A stretch of 64,000 nucleotides of DNA from Spinacia oleracea. Its lineage: Eukaryota; Streptophyta; Magnoliopsida; Caryophyllales; Amaranthaceae. Location of the stretch: positions 108,844,141 to 108,908,140 of the forward strand of contig NC_079487.1 in assembly GCF_020520425.1 (NCBI RefSeq). The letters are read 5' to 3'. The position numbers and the translations under genes are program-made. The notes beneath the pieces were generated by a model. It ran no database searches and was not told where the DNA came from. It was given only the letters and a program-made list of their open reading frames with translations. Shown here one piece after another: positions 56,501 through 64,000 of this stretch; within the stretch, counting starts at the first letter, position 1; every line of letters starts with the position of its first letter.

Positions 56501-56895
56501 ATTTTTGAACTGTAAAACATGTTTTTAAATACTGAAGTTGTAACTTTGGTTTGAAATTACAAAACAATCTAGTTACATAGAACTTCTTTTCATTTAATAT
56601 AGAATATATTGTACACAGACTCTCAATTTTAACCAATAGGCCAAGACATTATTGGTACATCATTAGCAAAATGCTATAACCAATGATATCTTCGCCTAAT
56701 TGTCAAGATTTAAAATTTATGCCAAATGTTCGAATCCCTTGCCCCATTCATAATTTTTTGAAAAGAAAAAACAAAAACAAAAGGCAAAACGATGGTAAAG
56801 GTAACCCTTGAATCCTGAAGGCTGGCTATAACTATAGAAGCTCTTCTTCAACTTGGCGCCTCCTTGCAGAAACGCAGAACAACAAAAAATCAAAG
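56501..56895. other. Promoter region of the NOP53 gene
   Basis: Spacer between the LINE tail and the NOP53 ATG. It has no clear TATA box; a CTATAACTATAG is at about 56825. The words AGGCCAAGACATTATTGGTA (56637) also occur almost unchanged near 24340 (AGGTCAAGACATTATTGGTAAT), a shared repeat. Confidence 0.5.
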
Positions 56896-59800
56896 ATGGG
56901 GAAGAATAGGGCGAAGAAGGTAAAGAGGGCATGGAGGAATATCAGCACCAAAGAATTCGACGATTACAACGAGAAAGCTACTCGCGACGCCAACTCCGGC
57001 GGCTCTCTTGCTTCTGCTCCCAGTGACTCCCTCTTTGTTGTCGACAAATCTACCGGTATCTTCCTCTTCCCTCTGATTATATTCTTAATTTTAATTTAAT
57101 TCCTTAGCTTTATGCATTCAGTTTGATTGATTTTAGTGTTGTGACTTTAATTTGGTTTATGGGTTTTTGTGTTGAATAGGGGTTTTCCCATTTTTTCTAG
57201 GGTTTTTTGTTAACATTGTTTGACGTTTTCCCTAGTTATAGCTAGTATACTTAGTTATATTGCCTGATTGAGCTTTTGAGGAATAGTCGGAGTGTAGTAA
57301 GCTATAATTATCAACCTGCTGTGGCAACTTTATCTTGGGAGTGTGTATAATGGTATTTTTCATACTAGTTTTGATATGTGATTATTAAGGCATGTAATTG
57401 AAGAATTTTGGGGTTTCTGAATGATTTAGATGTGCCGGTGAGGCGTAAAATTGAGAAGAAAAGAGAGAAAGTACTTCGTTTCGAAAGTGTCCTCCAGAGG
57501 AACCCATTTGTCAAAGCTGTGCCGTCTTCAATCCTGAAGAAACTCAAGAAGAAAGATAAAACAGTTGATTTGGCTCAGGATGCTTCCAAAGACGATGTGA
57601 GCACTTTTAACTTCCACAAATAGCTAGGTTAAGTGTTTATACAATGTATGTAGTATAACACGTGCTTTTGATATTTCAGGATAAAAAAGGACCTGAATCT
57701 GGCAAGTTTGATATTTGGGATGATCAGGGTAATTTTCATGATCTTTATTGTCTCGAGTTTCAGTTGAACTTGATTTTTACGTTACCATATGAATTACATT
57801 CTTTCGTACATTGTTTCAGGTAAAGTAAACATCAAGGGAAAAAAGGTATGTCGAATTGTCGTTAAGCTATTCATTTTCTGTTTTAAAATTCCTACATTTG
57901 TGTTATCTCGAGTTATTTTCCTTTAGCATTTCATACAGAATTACACTGTAGTAGTTTCAATTTGATATGCAACGGGTGTGCAAGAAAATGTTCAACATCC
58001 TAACAACATTTTCATCATTAGGAACATGTTCAACATCCTAAAAACACAGGTCATTGGCTACATTTATGCTACTCATACTTGGTACAAGTTCAAGTATTAG
58101 ACACGAATATCTTATGATTTTTTTTGTTTGATTTTGGTTCAAAAAGAAGTGTTTTGCTTCATACCCATGTCGGGTGTTGAGTATGTGACACATGTATTTG
58201 AGTTGAAATCTAAATGTGGAGTAACATAGGGCAACATATTAGGTCGATAAAACTTACACCAGGTAGATGCAACTTACACTTGTATGTTTTATGCTTCTAC
58301 TATTTGGTTGGTTGTGTTGGATATAGTAGTGCTACATATTATTTGACTCTTTTCATCTTTTGGCGATTCTCATATTTCATTATGAAGGTATCGTACCCAT
58401 GTCGAGTGTTGAGTATGTGACACATGTATTTGAGTTGAAACCTAAGTGTTGGAGTAACATAGGGCTACATATTAGGTCGATAAAACTCACACCAGGTGGA
58501 TGAAACGTACACTTGTATGTTTTCTGCTTCTACTATTTGATTGGTCGTTTTGGATATAGTAGTGCTACCTATTATTTGATTCTTTTCATCTTTTGGTGCT
58601 TCTCATCTCTCACAATATGAAGGTATTTGATTAATATTTCCTAAAAGAAAGTAAAAAAAGGGCGCATCCACATTTCATGATAATAGTTGGCTTGGCAAAT
58701 TCGGACGCCTTTTCTGTTTAACTTTGGACCATGGTCTCCTGTAGTCCTGTGAAAACCTTTGTTTTCTTGCCTTGGAAACATTAAATGGAAATCTAGAAAT
58801 ATCTTTGTGCAGAGAGTCCGTTTATTACTTGATTCTAATTTCGGGCCTCTCGTGGTTTCCTGGAGCAAGTGGCTCTTCAGTATGTACTGCTTTTAGACAT
58901 CTTCCCAGTTATATTTCTAACTAGTTAGAATCAATATTAGAAGTTTTCAGGTAATTGGGATGTGTGTAACATTTTTAATTGTATGAATAAGAGATGCGTT
59001 GACAGATATTTATTGTTATTGTATGATATGTCAGCTATATGGTGAGATAAATACCTTTGTCAAATTTTTATTATCCATCTTATTTTGCGTTCGTATAGGA
59101 TGCTAATTCAAAGGGGGGACATAAAGAACCTAGACTTTCAGCCTTGGGTTTTAGGCTATTAGGATGTTTAGAAATAGCTTCTCTCGAGTCTCAACTGGTC
59201 AGGTTGCTTCTACCGGCAAGATCTTTCCATCCCTTCTATCATCAGCAAGATGGCCAAGATCTTCCAATCACTTACAGAGATGTCAAAAAACCTAACCATG
59301 TTTTTGATCATGTGTTTATAAAATTAATTCCTTTCCTCTAAGTCATTTTATGTTGGCATTTTAGCTTTATTATCCTTATTTTACTACAAAAAGTCAAACT
59401 GGGCTAGATGTGAAGTTTAATTGCCGATAAAGTATTTGATTTGTTTGTTGAATCAGAAACTCCCAGCTCTGATAAAGGATTTGTTTGTTTTTAATGATTA
59501 CATCATAAATTTGATGTAGCCCGATCCTTGTCCCCATGTCTGACGAATGACCATTGCAATTTGATTTACAGAAAGCAAATCCTTCACTTATTCCAGCAGT
59601 TGAAGTTGAGCCTCCTGGATGCTCCTTTAACCCAGAAAATGAGAGTCACAAGGTTATTACCTAATATCTCTTATGTTGCAGTTTTTACCACGTAACACGT
59701 TGCCTCAATTTTATTTGATGAACATTTCAGGACTCATTGGCTCTAGCTGTTGCAGAAGAGATGAAGAAAATTTATAAAAAGGAGCTGGAACCTGAGCCAA

Positions 59801-61407
59801 TTCCTTTAACTGTTCCTGGAGAACCAGTAACTGAAGATGATGTGAGATTCTTTTATTCATTTTATCTTGCTTGGTTTGAGCTTGGGCTGTTTGTAGTTAC
59901 CTTATTCAGCACAAGAAACTGACAACAGTAACATTTCATCAGAGATATTTTTTGGAAGTGGACCATGAAGATGATGATGATGTTGATGAAATGGACGAGG
60001 AAAATCAAACTGAAGATCAGATTAACGAAGATGAGAACAGGTATTTACTTCAATTTTCTTGTTCCTTTTGTATTTGCGCCATAAAAAGTAGGACTGAGAT
60101 CTACTGTTTCTGACAGTTTTGGTATTATCTTTTGTGCTTGACCCTTTCCCCGTTTTGTAATCAGAAGTTCGTGCTTGACCTATGCTGCTTCATGTTAATT
60201 TATTTTGCTTCATCTTTTTGGCTGCAATTGTTTAACAGCCTCATGTTAATTTGTTTAGCTTCATCTTTTTGGCTGCAAGTTTTTTGCCTTTTAAAGCTTG
60301 GTAGACTGTAGTGCTGTCTTGTGTGGAGATTATTTTGTTTTAGATTTTTTGTTAGTAAAATTTAGTGGTTGACCTGGGAACTCATGTACAATGCGAAAAT
60401 AATGCTGCAGGAAATCTAAAGAAAAACGGATAACCACTGTTGTGAAGAATAAAAGAATCAGACGGAAGGAGCAGCAGAAAGCAGAGGCAGAAGCCAAAAA
60501 GATTAAAGATCTTTCAAAGGAAATCGACAGGTATGCTTTCCTCGCATCTGGGGCAGGTCTGGTGGATAGCCCTGCTTTTTTTTTTTAATAAAATAATAAT
60601 TTTTTCTTGGTTTCCTGCTTGTAGCATACCAGATATACTTCAGGAAATAGCCAAAGAGGACGAAGAAAAGAAAAACAGACATCTCCGACGTATGGTAGCA
60701 AAAGAAGAAAGACTAAAATCTGGTCCTCCACGTTTGGGAAAGCGGAAGTATTTACTTTTTTACTCTACCCAACATTTTGATTTCATGTGTGTTTTCCCCC
60801 TTTTGAGCGGTCAAACTGACCACAGCCAAAATGTTCCTGGATCTGTTGCAAACCGAAAATGACCATTTGATATTAATTTGACTTAATTTAATTTGTTTTC
60901 CATAGTGAACAAAAGAGCAATAGACTTGGGCATTACCTGACCTGGCCAAATACTCCTCACCAAAAACACAACCCTATTCAAACTACTCATTTGCAACTTA
61001 TACATCTAATGGCAATAAATATTAATTTCAGGTTTGAGCCTGCCCCATCTCAGGTTCTCCTGACCGAAGAAATTACTGGATCCCTTCGTAAGCTGAAGGT
61101 ATGCCACAAAATCAACTTAGATTATTACATCTGATTACTCTTGTGCTGTTATGTGTTTGAATTTGTTCAATTATTTCTGTATTTTGTCTAATTCTTGAAT
61201 TGTGTTGCTGAACTTGCAAAGGCGTGTTGCACGCTAGCAAGGGATAGGTTTAAGAGTCTAGAGAAGAGAGGTATACTTGTTCCATCCGCTAAGAGAAGCA
61301 GGTTAGTTTGAAGTCAATCTGACAGAAAATAGTAGTAAAAATATATATGTTGGTGTTTTCGAAATCAGAATTTCATCTTTGTACGTAATTTGTGTGACAG
61401 GAAATAG
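56896..61407 (+). CDS. NOP53: NOP53/SMO4 ribosome biogenesis factor
   Basis: Twelve exons (56896-57055, 57430-57596, 57680-57728, 57820-57845, 59572-59652, 59731-59841, 59943-60040, 60411-60530, 60625-60747, 61032-61098, 61222-61301, 61401-61407) join to 362 aa with GT..AG introns. The protein starts MGKNRAKKVKRAWRNIS and shows the family order: VPVRRKIEKKREKVLR and QRNPFVKAVPSS (about 54-83), FDIWDD, PAVEVEPPGCSFNP (about 142-155), an acidic stretch EDDDDVDEMDEENQTEDQ (about 202-219), a Lys/Arg-rich coiled coil (KRIRRKEQQKAEAEAKKIKD), and a conserved C-terminus (EITGSLRKLK, LARDRFKSLEKRGILVP). NOP53 (plant SMO4, animal GLTSCR2/PICT1) acts in the nucleolus in 60S maturation and 27S/7S pre-rRNA processing and recruits the exosome helicase MTR4. 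Loss in Arabidopsis gives small organs. Length is close to the plant family. Exon 4 (26 nt) and the last exon (7 nt) are very short. Intron 4 is 1.7 kb with a tandem duplication. Confidence 0.95.
58162..58625. repeat. Tandem duplication, 232-bp unit x2, in NOP53 intron 4
   Basis: The unit from TACCCATGTCGGGTGTTGAG to TATGAAGGTAT occurs at 58162 and again at 58394 with about 20 differences. It is not present elsewhere in the window. Confidence 0.9.
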
Positions 61408-63352
61408 GCATTCAAGAGGTTGCTGATTTCTCAAGAGAGCGAGGCTTGTACGAGATCACTTGGACTAGATATAGTTAAAATTGGCCTGAGCTCGAAATGT
61501 TGGCTAATTTATATTCACACACAAAGTCTAGTTTTCTTTGTATTGAGCGAACGAGTTTTCTCCATTTTTGCTGTTTATTTGCTTTTAGTTATTTAGTGAA
61601 AGGTTTTGATAGTGAATACTCTAGGTAGTGATGACTGATAAAGAAATGGTCCTTGAAACTGTAATTCCATTTCATGAATCATGATAACTATTCCTATTTG
61701 TTTAAATAGAAGGCCTTAGTTCTGTTTTTCTTTTTCCTGTCTTGAACTAATGTGAATGTGCTTATAATTTTTAAACACACAAGCAAAGAAATAGTCTTGG
61801 TTGTATCATAAAGAAATAGTGTTGGATGTATCATGCTCATGATACAACCAATTGTATACATGACATTGCCGTTAAGAACATCCTCTACTAGGTATGGTTA
61901 AAGTTTACAAACATATTGATCGCTTGTTGTCCTACGAACTCCTTTCCCCTCCTTGGCCTCCTTCAATCATGTAGTTTTAACAATATGCTTTTTACTCCCT
62001 CAAAAAAAAACAATATGCTTTTTACACTAATTAATTACCAATAAAAGGTTGATTGAATTAAATTTCGTAAAATTTTTGAAGGACTTAAAAAAATTGCGGA
62101 TGATCCCAAAAAGGTGATCAACCTATTTCTAAAGTTGTAGTTAATCAAAATCAATGCACTAAAAAATTTCAAGAATTTATAATGCAAAAGAAAACGGCAA
62201 AATACTTGTTAAATTGTTACTCTGTACACAATTTTCCCACATGGCCAAACTTGGGCACTTGGCTACCTAAGAATCCGATTCACCAACCAACCAAAAACTA
62301 AAACTCAAACTTAAAAATTATCTTCCTAAAACAATCCATCAACTCACGTCCGATTATAGAGCTATTTTCAGTTTCTCACATTTTGACGTGGATAAACATG
62401 ACATTAGGTCTCACCGGCATATTTGTCAGGCATGACACAACATGATCCAATGTCCATGTATTCTATTTTGCCCCCTACCATCTCAAAGGAAAAGTATTGT
62501 GCCACCCGACTTTGCAAAATTGCAGTACTCAACGCCTCATGCCTCAATAAAAAATGCAGCCCAGGCACAACCTCCAGTTCAATATACATGGTGTTGAGCC
62601 AAACAATATGTTGGATCGTGTCATGCATTGGCCAAGTACTCACTTTGAAGTTCGAATAGATAGAATAGATGTGGACATTCTTATGAAATTGCATTAGGTG
62701 AAAAACTAGGGGTGAGTACAACATGTTACCCTGTTAAAATTTCAAGAAGTAGAACCAGAACCAGAATCTGTTGCAACATGTTCCTGAAAATGAGAACTGG
62801 AACATATTGAAGTAGATTTCGACTCACGGTACTCTGTAATTTAAACGATTTAAATATTATTACCAATTTTTTTAAAAAAAAAATCTAATGCATAGTTTGA
62901 GCTTTGATTGTTTAATAATTTAGGCTTAAATTGCAATTCAATATTTATATTATGAAAGGATAAACTTAATTTCTTTTATGTTTTGGACTTATGTATGAAT
63001 TTTATTTTATTGCGATTTCAAATTTTGGAAACTCTGTATTAAAATTTATGTTTACAGATACTTGTTCCAGAAAATTGAGAATCAAATTGAGAATCGTACT
63101 AGGTTCCGATCGATAGGACACTTGACTTTTTTACTCACCCCTATGGAAGAAGAAGAAAAAAAAACCAAAACCACAAGGAAACGAACTTGCGTTTTGTGGA
63201 CCGAACACCAGAACCGGGTAGAGGAGAGAGAAAAAACGGGTGAAAAACTGGAAACAAATTTCACTTTGATTTGAGAGACACCCAGAATTTTTGGAGTTTC
63301 AGTACCTGTATTCAGCACCCATTGACGAGATCAAATCATCCTCCATTGTTGA
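61408..63352. other. Intergenic region between NOP53 and the ARM-like gene
   Basis: Contains the NOP53 3' untranslated region and the leader of the next gene (about 63250-63352). The phrase AAGAAATAGT(C/G)TTGGTTGTATCAT is repeated near 61786 and 61810. The 106-codon minus frame at 62404-62724 matches no family I know. No other exon is seen. Confidence 0.45.
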
Positions 63353-64000
63353 ATGGCAATGCGTGGTTTAGCAGCTCAGCTTTACACAGTAAGTTTTTCT
63401 TCATAATTTAATTTCTGGGTTATTTTCAACCTAATTGTTCTTGATTCAGTTTAATTCATTCCATAAATTTGTTCGTTTTTAAGTACCTTTGCAGAATTAA
63501 ACCAGGAAATGGAAACTCTTCATTACTTAGAACAACAGGTCAGAATTATTGCCTCTTTTACTTGTGATTGATGCAAATTAAAATTAAAATTTCATTTTTT
63601 GAACCATTCTTTTGGAATTGGAATTGGGGTTTAGGTTTTTAGTTTATAATAGTTGATTATGATTTGGGAATTTCCAGATGAATTAACTCTTGAAGAACAG
63701 GCTGAAAGAAAAATTGGATGGGTGCTTAAGCTTATATTTGCTGGCACTGCTACTGCTGTTGGTTACCAGCTTTTCCCTTACATGGGTAAATTTTGTTTCT
63801 CTTTAACTTCTAATTCTATCCATCAATTTATATCTGGTTTTTTTTGTGTGTGTAAATGAAAAAACGGGTGAACTTTGGACTAATGTAGCAATTGACTTAA
63901 TTTTACTGTTTTCTTGTGTTTCCAGGAGACAATTTGATACAACAATCTGTATCTCTTATGCAAGTCAAAGATCCCTTGTTTAAGAGGATGGGAGCCTCTC
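63353..64000 (+). CDS. ARM-repeat-like protein (At3g56210-like), 5' part
   Basis: Four exons, 63353-63388, 63484-63538, 63678-63785 and 63926 to the window edge, keep one frame. The product starts MAMRGLAAQLYT and continues CRIKPGNGNSSLLRTT, DELTLEEQAERKIGWVLKLI, FAGTATAVGYQLFPYMG and DNLIQQSVSLMQVKDPLFKR. Residues about 46-67 form one hydrophobic segment (WVLKLIFAGTATAVGYQLFP), possibly a membrane anchor. I recall similar N-termini in plant 'ARM repeat superfamily' proteins; the repeats would lie beyond the window. Exon 2 uses the acceptor TTTTTAAG at 63483, because the stronger-looking TTTGCAG 11 nt downstream would break the frame. Its function is unknown to me. Confidence 0.7.

Noticed and set aside
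56725..56740. GTTCGAATCCC, resembling a tRNA B-box
   Set aside because: No A-box, no cloverleaf fold and no acceptor stem could be drawn around it; neither a tRNA nor a convincing SINE.
59144..59341. 65-codon frame in NOP53 intron 4 as a separate gene
   Set aside because: The family protein joins exon 4 directly to exon 5 in phase; the frame has no known domain. Kept only as a possible alternative exon.
62404..62724. 106-codon - strand frame between NOP53 and the ARM-like gene
   Set aside because: Open by chance as far as I can tell; no family match, and an open frame exists on the other strand too.

Overview
The window is plant nuclear DNA. It has short spliced exons with GT..AG introns, is AT-rich, and contains Stowaway, Tourist, CACTA and MULE-type elements and Ty1-copia, Ty3-gypsy and LINE remnants. 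The repeat style (frequent ACGGAGTA-type ends, a large copia LTR built of GGAAATATTgCCGGAATC units) suggests a Caryophyllales genome such as the spinach/beet/quinoa group; this is an impression from memory, not a search result. No rRNA, tRNA or CRISPR is supported. Coding sequence of host genes is under 5% of the window.

Five host genes can be spliced by eye in intact frames. (1) A HIG1-domain mitochondrial protein of 81 aa, + strand, 2404-3840. (2) A BTB/POZ protein with an N-terminal CxxC...CxxC motif, 280 aa, + strand, 18917-24032; its first intron is 3.9 kb because transposons sit in it. (3) An atypical HLH plus ACT-like regulator, 161 aa, - strand, 35562-36940. (4) NOP53/SMO4, a 60S ribosome-biogenesis factor, 362 aa in 12 exons, + strand, 56896-61407. 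(5) The first four exons of an ARM-repeat-like protein, + strand, 63353 to the window edge. As I recall the Arabidopsis map, genes 2, 3 and 5 match the neighbours AT3G56230, AT3G56220 and AT3G56210, and genes 3 and 4 match AT2G40435 and AT2G40430. If so, this window keeps an ancestral block that is split between two duplicated segments in Arabidopsis.

Between the genes the sequence is layered mobile DNA. At 4.5-10.4 kb a dead LINE tail abuts a decayed copia element on the - strand. At 11.5-12.8 kb a ~260-bp tandem repeat carries a MULE-type MITE. At 13.5-16.6 kb a small copia element has a perfect 5-bp target duplication, has lost most of pol, and carries a 1-kb GC-rich insert. At 18-25 kb lie five short CACTA-ended elements and a 1.78-kb long-TIR MULE. 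At 29.4-31.2 kb a sister MULE carries a fragment of an acetylornithine aminotransferase gene (Pack-MULE). At 32 kb a third MULE-type element is filled with a tandem repeat. From 37 to 48 kb there is a gene desert with one possible spliced 5' end. At 48.4-50.4 kb is the 3' end of a Ty3-gypsy chromovirus, at 50.6-51.9 kb two possible Helitrons, and at 53.2-56.5 kb a decayed LINE.

The main points for a second look are the new MULE family (two members, different cargo, exact 9-bp target duplications, internally repetitive TIRs), the captured aminotransferase fragment, the transposon-inflated BTB intron, and the conserved gene block. I found no clearly new enzymatic or defence system.
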